Positions 52,437-61,462 are shown, counted from the stretch's first letter. The stretch is 64,000 nucleotides of DNA from Pedobacter alluvionis (GCF_003664035.1 NZ_RCCK01000011.1:1054001-1118000); one strand, 5' to 3'. Notes: generated by a model not told the origin, from the letters alone. Numbers and translations are program-made.

Positions 52437-53567
52437 ATGGAAGCAAGATTAACTGCAGAAGATCAACAAGTATTGAATAACCTTTTAGAAAAGGTTAAGG
52501 AACAAACCGAGTTATTCTTAGGTTATCCCGTATCGAAAGATTTTGATTACCAGGCACTTTCGGATTTCCTAAAATACCCGATGAACAACCTGGGCGACCC
52601 TTTTGTCACTTCCACCTATGGCGTTGGCTCGCGTGAGTTGGAAAAAGAAGTAGTCCAGTTTTTTGCTGAACTTTTCCGTGCGCCTGCAGATAACTGGTGG
52701 GGTTATGTAACCAATGGTGGCTCAGAGGGTAATCTCTACGGCTTATACCTTGCCCGTGAGTTACATCCAAAAGGAATGGTTTATTATTCTGAAGCTACAC
52801 ATTATAGTGTGCAAAAGAACCTGCATTTACTCAATATGTCAAACATCGTTATCCGGACACAAGATAACGGAGAAATTGATTATGAAGACCTTGAGCACAC
52901 GATCAGAATGAACCGCCATATGCCTGTTATTATTATGGCCAATATTGGCACCACCATGACCGAAGCACGTGATGATGTAGCCAAAATTAAAGCCATCTTA
53001 AAAAAACTGGCTATCCAACATTATTATATTCATGCTGATGCAGCACTTTCTGGCACCTACAGCGCATTAATTGAGCCAAGACCAGCATTCGATTTTGAAG
53101 ATGGGGCAGACAGCATTGCCATTAGCGGCCATAAGTTTTTTGGTTCACCCATGCCTTGTGGGGTCGTGGTGGCCAAAAAATCGAACCGCGATCGGATTGC
53201 ACGTTCGGTGGCTTACATCGGAAGTATTGATACCACCATTACCGGATCCAGAAATGGTCATAGCCCTCTATTTTTATGGCACACCATTAAACGTTTGGGG
53301 ATAGCAGGCTTAAAGAGCAGGGCCATGCACAGTTTAGCAACTGCAGCTTATGCGGAAAACAGACTTAAAGAGATTGGTATTACGGCGTGGCGAAATCCAA
53401 GTGCCATCACTGTAAACTTCCCTACTCCATCTGCAACAATCTGTAAAAAATGGCAGCTGGCAGCAGAACAGGGAAATTCGCACATCATCTGCATGCCTAA
53501 CGTAATGCAATCGCATATCGATCAATTAATTGCTGACCTTGAAGCCGAAATGGTATTACAGGATTGA
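52437..53567 (+). CDS. hdc: PLP-dependent histidine decarboxylase
   Basis: A 376-aa group II amino-acid decarboxylase. Landmarks are VTNGGSEGNLYGLYLARE (about 91-108), H122 of the THYS motif (stacks on the cofactor), HADAALSG (D201), and the PLP lysine K233 in ISGHKFFGSPMPCG. The SGSRNGH-like GSRNGHSPLFLW motif also matches the bacterial histidine decarboxylases of the Morganella type, of the same length. Substrate histidine is inferred from this overall similarity. No histidine/histamine antiporter gene is adjacent. Confidence 0.82.
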   Translation: MEARLTAEDQQVLNNLLEKVKEQTELFLGYPVSKDFDYQALSDFLKYPMNNLGDPFVTSTYGVGSRELEKEVVQFFAELFRAPADNWWGYVTNGGSEGNLYGLYLARELHPKGMVYYSEATHYSVQKNLHLLNMSNIVIRTQDNGEIDYEDLEHTIRMNRHMPVIIMANIGTTMTEARDDVAKIKAILKKLAIQHYYIHADAALSGTYSALIEPRPAFDFEDGADSIAISGHKFFGSPMPCGVVVAKKSNRDRIARSVAYIGSIDTTITGSRNGHSPLFLWHTIKRLGIAGLKSRAMHSLATAAYAENRLKEIGITAWRNPSAITVNFPTPSATICKKWQLAAEQGNSHIICMPNVMQSHIDQLIADLEAEMVLQD

Positions 53568-53641
53568 CGATATACAAACATTTCGATAACCTCTGATGTT
53601 TAAAACGATATTAATGATACTCATACATTAAAGGGTTTTAA

Positions 53642-54238
53642 ATGAAAATAATAATTGTAGGCGCAACAGGCACACTGGGCAAAAAGGTAACCGAAGCTTT
53701 TGCGCAAAAACACGAGATCATCCGCGTAGGAAATACCAAGGGTGATATCCAGGTTGACATTACCAATGAAACATCGATTAAAAATATGTTTGAGCAGATT
53801 GGCGCTTTCGATGCCCTGATCAGTACGAGCGGTAAAGCTCACTTTGCACCTCTAAATCAGATGACGGGTGAAGTATTTAAGCGTGGTTTACTGGATAAAT
53901 TATTGGGACAAATTAACCTGGTGCTTATCGGTCAGCGTTACATTAATAAAGGCGGTTCATTTACATTAACTTCCGGGATATTAGCCGAAAATCCGGTTGC
54001 TGCAGGATCAGCATTGAGCACCGTAAATGGAGGTTTAAATGCATTTGTTTTGGCTGCAGCTCCAGAACTTGAAAATGGTGTTCGTATAAATGCCATTAGC
54101 CCTAACGTGGTTGAAGACTCTCCTGCATATTTCGATTCTTTTCCCGGGGAAATTCCTGTTAGCATGGAGAAAGTGGTTAAAGCGTATGAGAAAAGTGTAC
54201 TGGGCATCTTATCAGGTCAGGTAATAAAGGTTTATTAG
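53642..54238 (+). CDS. Short-chain dehydrogenase/reductase
   Basis: A 198-aa, compact SDR. The dinucleotide motif GATGTLGKKV lies at about 7-16. The usual catalytic Tyr-x-x-x-Lys is not obvious (the helix reads STVNGGLNAFVLAA), so this is an atypical member whose activity is uncertain. Its substrate is unknown. It lies 74 bp after the decarboxylase gene. Confidence 0.8.
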   Translation: MKIIIVGATGTLGKKVTEAFAQKHEIIRVGNTKGDIQVDITNETSIKNMFEQIGAFDALISTSGKAHFAPLNQMTGEVFKRGLLDKLLGQINLVLIGQRYINKGGSFTLTSGILAENPVAAGSALSTVNGGLNAFVLAAAPELENGVRINAISPNVVEDSPAYFDSFPGEIPVSMEKVVKAYEKSVLGILSGQVIKVY

Positions 54239-54349
54239 TAATGTTTGGTATTTCGAAAAAATAAGACGTTTTTTTAATAAAAGCTTATTGTAAAATTTAG
54301 CTTATTCAAAGCCCAAAATTTTATATTAGTCTATATAACAAACTCAAGC

Positions 54350-54856
54350 ATGATAGAAACCGAACGCCTCATTTTAAAACCATTAACGCACGATCAGCTT
54401 TTAAAATATATTAAAGATGATCACTCTTTAGAACAAGAATTTGGCCTTCTACCAACCAAAAAAAACATTTCTCCTTCACTTCAAGAGGCTTTGGAACAAA
54501 CAATTTTACCTAACGTTTTTGATAAGGACAAAGATTATCTATACCATACTTTATGGACCATCATATCCAAACCCGACCATCGGATGGTCGGTGATATTTG
54601 TTTTGTTGGCGAACCAGATCCAAATGGCGAAATCGAAATAGGTTATGGCACTTATGAGGAATTTAGAAGCAAGGGCTTTATGACCGAAGCTGTTGGCAGA
54701 TTAATAGAATGGGCCAGGGAGCAACCTAAAGTGAAATCGGTTTATGCAACCACGACTAAAGACAATGTGGCCTCTTATTCCATTTTAGAAAAAAACAACT
54801 TTATCCATATTGGTGAAGTAGATGATATGTTAAGCTGGAAAATTGAGTTGAAATAA
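54350..54856 (+). CDS. GNAT acetyltransferase (RimJ/RimL-like)
   Basis: A 168-aa GNAT protein. It begins MIETERLILKPLT and has IEIGYGTYEEFRSKGFMTEAVGRLIEWAREQP, the acetyl-CoA-binding region, at about 95-125. NVASYSILEKNNFIHIGE is the typical C-terminal strand. The substrate is unknown. It is followed by a terminator. Confidence 0.88.
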   Translation: MIETERLILKPLTHDQLLKYIKDDHSLEQEFGLLPTKKNISPSLQEALEQTILPNVFDKDKDYLYHTLWTIISKPDHRMVGDICFVGEPDPNGEIEIGYGTYEEFRSKGFMTEAVGRLIEWAREQPKVKSVYATTTKDNVASYSILEKNNFIHIGEVDDMLSWKIELK

Positions 54857-54877
54857 GTTTTGCTACCAATGCCACTA

Positions 54878-54916
54878 GTCTTAGCCTTCTGCTAAGACAT
54901 TGTTTAGTTTTTTTTT
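54878..54916 (+). terminator. Terminator after the GNAT gene
   Basis: Stem GTCTTAGC / GCTAAGAC followed, after 9 nt, by a run of nine T. Confidence 0.65.
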
Positions 54917-55072
54917 GCAGCTATATTAATTTGCCACGGAGACACGGAAAATCACGGAATAATCCTCGCGTATATCATCCTCGCTACAAACGAAGACCAT
55001 TGTAAAATATTAACACTTAACCACATCAAACTATAAAAAGAGCTATCTGTATAGCTATAACATTAAGATCAC

Positions 55073-55582
55073 TTACAATACAACCTCAAACAAACTTAAG
55101 CTGATTCCTTCATAGTGTTTCGGCAACCCTTCGGTTTTTTCCATAGTTACTTCACCAACATAATCAAAACCACAACCCGTGTAATATTCGAGCAGTTTTT
55201 CATTATCCGCCCAGGTGTCCATTCTGATAAATTTAATATCGTTCTTTGCAGCAAAAACTTTAGCCCATTTGATAATTTCCCTCACAAAAGAATAACCCCT
55301 GAATGCGGGATGGGTTACAATCCTGTGGATATAAATCGCATCGTGATCCCGTTCTCCCCAAATTAACTGATCGTTAAATGTAACGGCAAATACACAGACT
55401 ACCACACCATCTACAAGAATTTTATACTGACGGTTTTCATCAATTTCGGTTTGCACCATTTCTCTGCTAAAGCCCTGCCAGTGCTTGTTAAACACTTTCT
55501 TTTGATAAGCTATAGCCATATCGTAAAACTCGAAAATGGTGTCGATATCAGCTGACTGGCTGTTTTGTACTTGTAATTGCAT
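55073..55582 (-). CDS. GNAT acetyltransferase
   Basis: A 169-aa GNAT protein. The acetyl-CoA-binding part is IYIHRIVTHPAFRGYSFVREIIKWAKVFAAKND (about 93-125), and LLEYYTGCGFDYVGEVTM gives the terminal beta-bulge. The substrate is not evident. Its promoter box lies only 4 bp before the ATG. Confidence 0.85.
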   Translation of the reverse strand: MQLQVQNSQSADIDTIFEFYDMAIAYQKKVFNKHWQGFSREMVQTEIDENRQYKILVDGVVVCVFAVTFNDQLIWGERDHDAIYIHRIVTHPAFRGYSFVREIIKWAKVFAAKNDIKFIRMDTWADNEKLLEYYTGCGFDYVGEVTMEKTEGLPKHYEGISLSLFEVVL

Positions 55583-55586
55583 GAAG

Positions 55587-55594
55587 CAAAGGTA
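55587..55594 (-). promoter_or_regulatory. -7 box of the GNAT gene
   Basis: TACCTTTG on the minus strand ends 4 bp before the ATG, so the transcript is probably leaderless. Confidence 0.5.
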
Positions 55595-55619
55595 GGGGTA
55601 AATTTTATCTCGTTAGTAA

Positions 55620-55699
55620 GGGATTTGCAATCCCATGTTTAGCATTAGCCTTTTGTGGATTGCAAATCCACAGAACAGTGCGACGAGATTACAAATCCC
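55620..55699. repeat. Second cluster of RAYT-type palindromes
   Basis: GGGATTTGCAATCCC (55620-55634), TGTGGATTGCAAATCCACA (55654-55672) and GAGATTACAAATCCC (55685-55699). These share the GGATTTGTAATCC core with the array around the transposase 14 kb away, without a transposase gene. Confidence 0.75.
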
Positions 55700-55721
55700 G
55701 ACGAACAAAAAAGTAGCTGCT

Positions 55722-55854
55722 GTCATTCTGAACGCAGTGAGGAATCCCTGGCCTACAAAACACTGCCATCCAAGCTTTAACGATATGAACGTTGGTAAAT
55801 TCACTCAAGTACACTATAAACAACAGAAAGATTCTTCACTGCGTTCAGAATGAC
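55722..55854. repeat. MITE-like repeat, family D, with 25-bp ends
   Basis: The ends (55722-55746 and 55830-55854, starting GTCATTCTGAACGCAGTGA) are inverted copies matching at 24 of 25 positions. The 83-bp inside is unique and has no ORF. Confidence 0.75.
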
Positions 55855-55860
55855 ATGAAT

Positions 55861-55903
55861 AGAAAAAAAACAGGGCTGCTTCTTTAAGAAACAACCCTGT
55901 TTT
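55861..55903 (-). terminator. der terminator
   Basis: Stem AACAGGG / CCCTGTT with inner pairing TTCTTTAAGAA, followed by T8 on the minus strand. It lies beyond the heptamer array that follows der. Confidence 0.75.
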
Positions 55904-55920
55904 TAATTATGGGAATTCGG

Positions 55921-55955
55921 ACCTTAGCCTTATACCTTCAAGCCCTAAACCTTAA
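55921..55955. repeat. Heptamer array at the der stop codon
   Basis: Five in-phase 7-bp units (ACCTTAG, CCTTATA type) ending 1 bp before the der stop codon. A single arm; no inverse partner was seen. Confidence 0.7.
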
Positions 55956-55956
55956 C

Positions 55957-57258
55957 TTATTTCTGTCTGAAATAAATCTGGATCGGTGCACCGGAAAAAT
56001 CGAAGTTTTCTCTCAATTTATTCTCGATAAAACGTTTATACGGATCTTTAATATACTGTGGCAAGTTACAGAAAAAGGCAAACATTGGTGAGGTTGCATT
56101 AATCTGAGTAATATATTTAATCTTAATGTGTTTTCCTTTTAACGCTGGCGGTGGGAATTTCTCAATCAGCGGCAACATTACATCATTCAATTTAGATGTA
56201 GGAATTTTCTTGCTACGGTTTTTATAAACTTCTAAAGCGGCTTCAATTGCTTTAAAAATACGTTGCTTATTTATTACGGAAGTGAAAACGATCGGCACAT
56301 CGGTAAACGGGCGAATACGCTCATGAATCTGCTCTTCAAAAGCTTTCATCGTTTGCGTATTTTTTTCAATTAAATCCCATTTGTTAACCAGAATTACAAT
56401 ACCTTTTTTGTTTTTCTCGGCCAGGTGGAAAATATTAATATCCTGACTTTCGATTCCTTCTACGGCATCGATCATTAATACCACAACATCAGCTTCTTCT
56501 AAAGCTTTAATGGTACGCATTACCGAATAAAACTCCAGGTTTTCTTTAACCTTTGTTTTTTTACGTAATCCGGCAGTATCGATCAGCATAAACTCATGAC
56601 CGAACTGGTTATAATGGATTTTAATTGAATCGCGGGTGGTACCTGCATTTGCGGTAACGATATTACGTTCTTTGCCAATTAATGCATTAACCAAAGATGA
56701 TTTACCAACATTAGGACGACCTGCGATGGTAATTTTAGGCAGTTGATTTTCTTCTTCCGGAATATCTTCGAAATTTTTAACCACCTCATCCAATAACTCT
56801 CCTGTTCCGGAACCAGTCATTGATGATAATGCATATACTTCGCCTAATCCGAAACCATAAAAAGTATGGATTTCGTTATACAAAGCAGTATTATCTACTT
56901 TATTTGCACAAACATAAACGGGTTTATTACTTCTGCGCAGTACCTGGGCAATATCATCATCTAAATCGGTAATACCTGTAGTTACATCAACCATAAAGAT
57001 TAATACACTGGCTTCTTCGATAGCAATCATTACCTGCTCGCGGATTGCCGCTTCGTAAACATCTTCTGAGTTGGCTACATAACCACCAGTATCAATTACG
57101 GTAAATTGTCTGTCGGTCCACTCACCTACTCCATAATGCCTGTCGCGGGTTACGCCGCTGATATCATCTACAATTGCCTTACGGCTTTCTGTTAATCTGT
57201 TAAAAAGGGTACTCTTGCCTACGTTTGGCCTGCCTACGATGGCTATAATATTACTCAT
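55957..57258 (-). CDS. der: Ribosome-assembly GTPase Der (EngA)
   Basis: A 433-aa protein with two tandem GTPase domains, the hallmark of Der. P-loops are [12 protein letters not shown] (8-19) and [12 protein letters not shown] (about 182-193). NKVD and NKWD specificity motifs lie in domains 1 and 2, and a C-terminal KH-like domain covers about 350-433. It is essential for 50S subunit maturation. It lies downstream of era on the same strand with its own promoter box. Confidence 0.97.
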   Translation of the reverse strand: MSNIIAIVGRPNVGKSTLFNRLTESRKAIVDDISGVTRDRHYGVGEWTDRQFTVIDTGGYVANSEDVYEAAIREQVMIAIEEASVLIFMVDVTTGITDLDDDIAQVLRRSNKPVYVCANKVDNTALYNEIHTFYGFGLGEVYALSSMTGSGTGELLDEVVKNFEDIPEEENQLPKITIAGRPNVGKSSLVNALIGKERNIVTANAGTTRDSIKIHYNQFGHEFMLIDTAGLRKKTKVKENLEFYSVMRTIKALEEADVVVLMIDAVEGIESQDINIFHLAEKNKKGIVILVNKWDLIEKNTQTMKAFEEQIHERIRPFTDVPIVFTSVINKQRIFKAIEAALEVYKNRSKKIPTSKLNDVMLPLIEKFPPPALKGKHIKIKYITQINATSPMFAFFCNLPQYIKDPYKRFIENKLRENFDFSGAPIQIYFRQK

Positions 57259-57272
57259 GGGTGTTCTTTTGA

Positions 57273-57362
57273 TAGTTAATGGCTTATAGTTAATGGTCGT
57301 GGTGTTCAGGCAAGCTGCTCAAACTATTTGGCTATCAGCCATTGACTATCAACTACTAACCG
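57273..57362. repeat. Inverted heptamer arrays, der leader
   Basis: The left arm (57273-57300) has units TAGTTAA (twice), TGGCTTA and TGGTCGT. The right arm (57321-57362) is six in-phase inverse units such as TCAACTA and TTGACTA. The loop is about 20 nt. It lies between the der -7 box and the der ATG. Confidence 0.85.
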
Positions 57363-57377
57363 ATTCATTTCGGGCTG

Positions 57378-57385
57378 CAAAGGTA
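57378..57385 (-). promoter_or_regulatory. Putative der -7 box
   Basis: TACCTTTG on the minus strand, perfect TAnnTTTG match, 119 bp before the der ATG and just after the era stop codon. Confidence 0.45.
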
Positions 57386-57388
57386 CGG

Positions 57389-58285
57389 TTAATTATCGTA
57401 ACCGAAGCTTTTTAAGTAATTCTTTTTACTTCTCCAGTCTGGAATTACTTTTACAAACATTTCTAAAAAAACCTTATTATCTAAAAATTTTTCAATTTCT
57501 AAGCGTGCTTCAGTACCCACCTTTTTTAACATACTCCCACCTGTACCGATTAAAATATTTTTTTGCGAATCGCGTTCGACCACAATTTCTGCAGTAATCC
57601 TGATCAAAGCACCTTTGCCATTTTTCATTTCCTCTTCTTTAAAACTCTTTACAATAACTTCGGTACTGTAAGGAATTTCTTTCTGATAATTAAGGAAGAT
57701 TTTTTCGCGGATAATCTCTGAAACAAAGAAACGTTCTGAACGATCGGTTAAATCTTCTTTGTCGTAATATGGCGGATGTTCTGGCAGCATTTCGAGCACG
57801 CGATCCAATAATCCGTCTACATTGTGTTTATGTAAAGCCGAAATGGCATAAATAGCAACCGGATTTAGCTTCTCCTGCCAGTAGGCAATCTTCTCATCAA
57901 CCTGTTCCTGTAATGCTTTATCGATTTTATTAATGAGTACAATTGTTGGGATATTACGATTCAGAATTTTATCCATAACGTCTTCCTCATCGTGCCCTTC
58001 GTTGATGTCGGTTACGAATAAAAGTACGTCTGCATCGGTTAAAGATCCGTTTACAAAGCTCATCATACTCTCTTGTAAACTGTATTTTGGCTTAATTATA
58101 CCCGGTGTATCAGAGAAAACGATCTGATATTCTTCTTCATTTACGATCCCTAAAATGCGATGCCTTGTGGTTTGTGCCTTAGGAGTGATAATGCTAAGCC
58201 GCTCGCCTACAAGCACATTCATGAGGGTAGATTTACCTACATTTGGTTTACCTATTATACTAACAAAACCTGCTTTATGCGCCAT
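57389..58285 (-). CDS. era: GTPase Era
   Basis: A 298-aa GTPase that binds 16S rRNA during 30S maturation. The P-loop [12 protein letters not shown] lies at about 12-23, switch motif QTTRHRILG follows, then DTPG and NKID. A C-terminal KH domain (about 210-290) has LIRITAEIVVERDSQKNILIGTGGSMLKKVG. I start it at ATG 58285 (MAHKAGFV). The longer frame adds 11 non-conserved residues read from a poly-A tract. Confidence 0.96.
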   Translation of the reverse strand: MAHKAGFVSIIGKPNVGKSTLMNVLVGERLSIITPKAQTTRHRILGIVNEEEYQIVFSDTPGIIKPKYSLQESMMSFVNGSLTDADVLLFVTDINEGHDEEDVMDKILNRNIPTIVLINKIDKALQEQVDEKIAYWQEKLNPVAIYAISALHKHNVDGLLDRVLEMLPEHPPYYDKEDLTDRSERFFVSEIIREKIFLNYQKEIPYSTEVIVKSFKEEEMKNGKGALIRITAEIVVERDSQKNILIGTGGSMLKKVGTEARLEIEKFLDNKVFLEMFVKVIPDWRSKKNYLKSFGYDN

Positions 58286-58306
58286 TAAAATATTTTTAAA
58301 AAAAAA

Positions 58307-58338
58307 TTTGCAGCACAAAGAAACGAATTATATCTTTG
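58307..58338 (+). promoter_or_regulatory. Promoter of tRNA cassette 1
   Basis: TTTG (58307-58310), 20-bp spacer and TATCTTTG (58331-58338) match the Bacteroidota consensus exactly. Confidence 0.7.
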
Positions 58339-58398
58339 CATTCCAATTCGGAAACAGAGTTAAGGATTTAATTCAAAGAAAAAACGAGTTGTATAGAG

Positions 58399-58474
<76 letters not shown>

Positions 58475-58505
58475 AAAGAGTTGAAAGACACTCTGATTAT
58501 TTAAT

Positions 58506-58577
58506 GGCCCGTTCGTCTAGGGGTGAGGACGCCAGATTTTCATTCTGGAAACAGGGGTTCGATTCCCCTACGGGCTA
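58506..58577 (+). tRNA. tRNA-Glu (TTC), copy 1
   Basis: A 72-nt cloverleaf without encoded CCA. The anticodon loop TTTTCAT gives anticodon TTC. T arm AGGGG/CCCCT is perfect. It follows tRNA-fMet after 31 bp. Confidence 0.92.
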
Positions 58578-58600
58578 CACTTATTACATCAAAACTTTTA

Positions 58601-58634
58601 AAAAGGCTGTAAATCATAGATTTACAGCCTTTTT
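58601..58634 (+). terminator. Terminator of tRNA cassette 1
   Basis: Perfect 14-bp stem AAAAGGCTGTAAAT / ATTTACAGCCTTTT with a 5-nt loop and T run. Confidence 0.85.
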
Positions 58635-58716
58635 AACTTTACAGGCATACTAAAAAGCATAATTGGCTACCAAAAGAAGATTTTGCGGACAGGATGTGTG
58701 ACGCCAAAGAATGGAT

Positions 58717-58965
58717 TCAGTGTAAAGTAAAAGTTCTGGCCAGCTGATTTTTTATACCTGCCGAATCTTGCAATGCGTTATGGCTCAGCAACTCCGCTCT
58801 CCCTTTGCTACTGCCACTTAAAGTTTCGTAATTTTCTAAGGGCTTAATTCCGGCTGCAAAGCTAATGGGGACCGCATCATTATAAGTTTGCCCAACGGCA
58901 TAATAACCGCACGCCAGTATTGCCAGCAATACTAAAAAACCATTGCGGATAAGCTTCATAAACAT
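58717..58965 (-). CDS. Small secreted protein of unknown function
   Basis: An 82-aa protein with a signal peptide (about 1-25, ending YYAVGQ). The short mature region has no recognised domain. Translation may start at the second ATG (residue 3). It lies in the segment between the two tRNA cassettes. Confidence 0.5.
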   Translation of the reverse strand: MFMKLIRNGFLVLLAILACGYYAVGQTYNDAVPISFAAGIKPLENYETLSGSSKGRAELLSHNALQDSAGIKNQLARTFTLH

Positions 58966-59121
58966 ATTAAGATAAAAATCCGCCCATATACCGTCATGAA
59001 TAAAAATTTGCTTTTTCTTAAATCTTTATGGAAATATCAGGGGCAAGAAACAATAAAGCTTCCTGCCCCTGAAGGTTGTATGCGGCATTTAGTGGCCTAA
59101 GCAATAAAGCCATACTACCGG

Positions 59122-60336
59122 TTAAAATTGGTGAAAGGTAGTAATACTTTTAGCAGGAAGCGTATACGTAAATCCATTACCTGAAACAGCAACTGATCCT
59201 ATCGAAGACATGTTTTCATTACTCGATGTGCGATGAATATTCAACGAAGCAACACCACTAACATTAGCAACCGAAAAAGACTGGCTTACAGCCGTAGTGC
59301 CTGTATTAACAGCCACAATTACCAATCCACCTCCCCTATAGGCTGTTAAATAAATGTTAGGGGTAGGATTATAGGTACAGGCAATTCTTTGTTTTCCTGG
59401 TCTTATCCATTTGGCAAACTGACCACCAGTATAGCCCGCTTTGTAAATTGCACCACTTTGATTAACCAGGTTAACGCTTGCATCATTGTCATTAACCCAC
59501 CAAAAGTAGTAAGCACTAAATTGGTTGTTCATACAATCATTAATGTTTTTAGCTAAAACTAAACAGTTATCCATATTGTCGCGGCTATTTTCAACATAGT
59601 ATTCTGTCATCCAAATGCGTTTTCCTTTATTAAGTGCATTTTGGTGCACATAATTACCACCACCGTAAAGATGTCCGGAAACATAAGAAATTTTAGCCGC
59701 AGCGGTTGCATCGTTCAGTGTTGGGTCAGTATAGGTATCGTTAAAATTAATAGCATCAGCACAAACAATGGGTTTGCCAATATTTGATCCGCCAGCTTTA
59801 ATAATATCACGTATCTGAGATCCATCCAAATTCCCATCTTCCGAAGAGCCATCAGGCTCATTCTTTATAGACACAAAATCACATTTTATGGCCGAAGCAG
59901 CACTACCCAGCCAATTGCAGAAATTAACATACTGGTTAGATGGAATGGTATTGCCCGACCGGTAAGCGGTAGGTATTTTCCAGGGGCAGCCTAATACTTT
60001 AGCGCCCCGGGCATGCGCCGCAGCGGCATTGTTCGTTTCATCTGTCCATGCATTATTTTGGTCGAAACGAACCCTCAATAAAGAAAAGCCCAGTGTATTA
60101 TAAAGTGCATCATTTTTAGCTGTAGTAAGCGTACCACACCACGCACTGGAAAAGCCAAGCCCATCAATGGTTTGATAATAGGTATTACCATCAATAGATG
60201 CCGCCCCTTTTAACTGTGGTTCAATATCTTCTTCAATCTGCTGTTTTTCTTTCTTTTCTTCAATTTGCTGTTTTTCTTTTGCACAGCCTTGTAGTAGAAA
60301 TAGCGTAATAGCGATAACACAAATTTTAAATTTCAT
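59122..60336 (-). CDS. GH30-family glycoside hydrolase lipoprotein
   Basis: A 404-aa protein with lipobox LLQGC (C18). An IEEKKEKQQIEED linker (about 24-37) is a short internal duplication. A GH30 (beta/alpha)8 barrel follows: YQTIDGLGFSSAWC at 54-67, acid/base E160 in SIKNEPDGS and nucleophile E245 in IWMTEYYVEN. A small beta-sandwich (about 320-404) ends TLPAKSITTFHQF. Similarity is closest to the glucuronoxylanase-type (GH30_8) enzymes, so surface xylan cleavage is plausible. There is no SusC/SusD pair or other carbohydrate gene nearby. Confidence 0.85.
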   Translation of the reverse strand: MKFKICVIAITLFLLQGCAKEKQQIEEKKEKQQIEEDIEPQLKGAASIDGNTYYQTIDGLGFSSAWCGTLTTAKNDALYNTLGFSLLRVRFDQNNAWTDETNNAAAAHARGAKVLGCPWKIPTAYRSGNTIPSNQYVNFCNWLGSAASAIKCDFVSIKNEPDGSSEDGNLDGSQIRDIIKAGGSNIGKPIVCADAINFNDTYTDPTLNDATAAAKISYVSGHLYGGGNYVHQNALNKGKRIWMTEYYVENSRDNMDNCLVLAKNINDCMNNQFSAYYFWWVNDNDASVNLVNQSGAIYKAGYTGGQFAKWIRPGKQRIACTYNPTPNIYLTAYRGGGLVIVAVNTGTTAVSQSFSVANVSGVASLNIHRTSSNENMSSIGSVAVSGNGFTYTLPAKSITTFHQF

Positions 60337-61462
60337 GATTGTTTTTTAGGTTTTTTAAAGGTAGATAGTCACTTATTTTGAATAAATTATATAAAGGTTA
60401 TTTACTTGAATGTCCTCCTTTCTTTTAGTGTGTGCAATTTGGTTGAATAAAATATATTTGATATTTCTGCCTGGCTATCATTGGTAAATGATGTATTTGA
60501 ATATGTTCAATCATCCATAACCTGTTTTATTTGAGATTACCAGCCTTTTAAAGGTTTTGGCTAAATATCTTGGATTAAGCTTACAAAACAATTCACTAAC
60601 GCTATAACTGTAAATGTTTCCTTTTATTTTGTTCCAATTTCCAAAAGATCTCTTTTGGCATTGACTATTGAAAATGTTCTCATCTATGTATTTCTCTCGT
60701 AGCTTGTTAGCTGATTTTATGCAATTGTTAAATCTGCATTATCATTATAAAACATTGTCTTATGCCAAACTATAAAGGACAGTTTTCAAACGCTGCATAA
60801 TTTTACCACTCCATAAAAAATTACGTTTTGGCATTCTCTCAGGAATATTTCCAAATAAATAATTTACTAGTTATGTAATTTTAAAATACAAATTTAAAAT
60901 ATTTTATAATATAAATAATTAAAACAAATACTACATAATTATAGCTGTAAAACTGGACACTTCTAAATCATATATTTTTAACTAACACTTGTAATTACGA
61001 ATATTAAAATTATCATCAGATGAATTTAATGCATCTAAAAGCTAAATTAACTATTGATTAGCAGTTCAAATGTATTGGCTTATCATTTTAGTGTATAGCA
61101 ATTTTTATTAAATTATCAGTTCAAATGTTCAATAACCATTAACTCCTATCATCAGCATTTATACAAAAAATAAAATTAATAAGTTAGCTATACATAGCTT
61201 ATTAATTATACAAAAATTAATTCCCTATATATACCAGCATTGTTTAATGCTATTACAACTAAGACTTACACCGGGAACGCTTTGCAGGAGATGTGAAATC
61301 AAAATTATTCCAATGAGATTAAGATTGATGATCAATTGAGACATGCAAGCTCTTTTCTTTATTTTCCTTTTGCAAGACCAATACAAAAATCAGCCACAGC
61401 AAAAATAATCTACTAAAAATCAAGCAGATAATTTAAAAATATAATAAAATTTAGTGAAGCCT
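60337..61462. other. Gene-free, very AT-rich spacer between GH30 gene and tRNA cassette 2
   Basis: About 1.1 kb, conspicuously AT-rich, with no intact gene. One decayed coding trace is listed separately (60511-60738). I saw no repeat family, tRNA or clear hairpin in the rest. Confidence 0.5.
60511..60738 (-). pseudogene. Possible decayed AraC-type regulator fragment
   Basis: A 75-codon open stretch without a start codon. Its end reads SVSELFCKLNPRYLAKTFKRL, resembling the second half of an AraC helix-turn-helix (cf. the usual LSPRYLSRLFK pattern). Stops lie immediately upstream. In such AT-rich DNA this could be chance. Confidence 0.25.

Noticed and set aside
54943..54985. Another heptamer array (CACGGA repeated three times)
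   Set aside because: The spacing between the CACGGA words is irregular (8, 10 and more bases), so it lacks the 7-bp phase of the other arrays.
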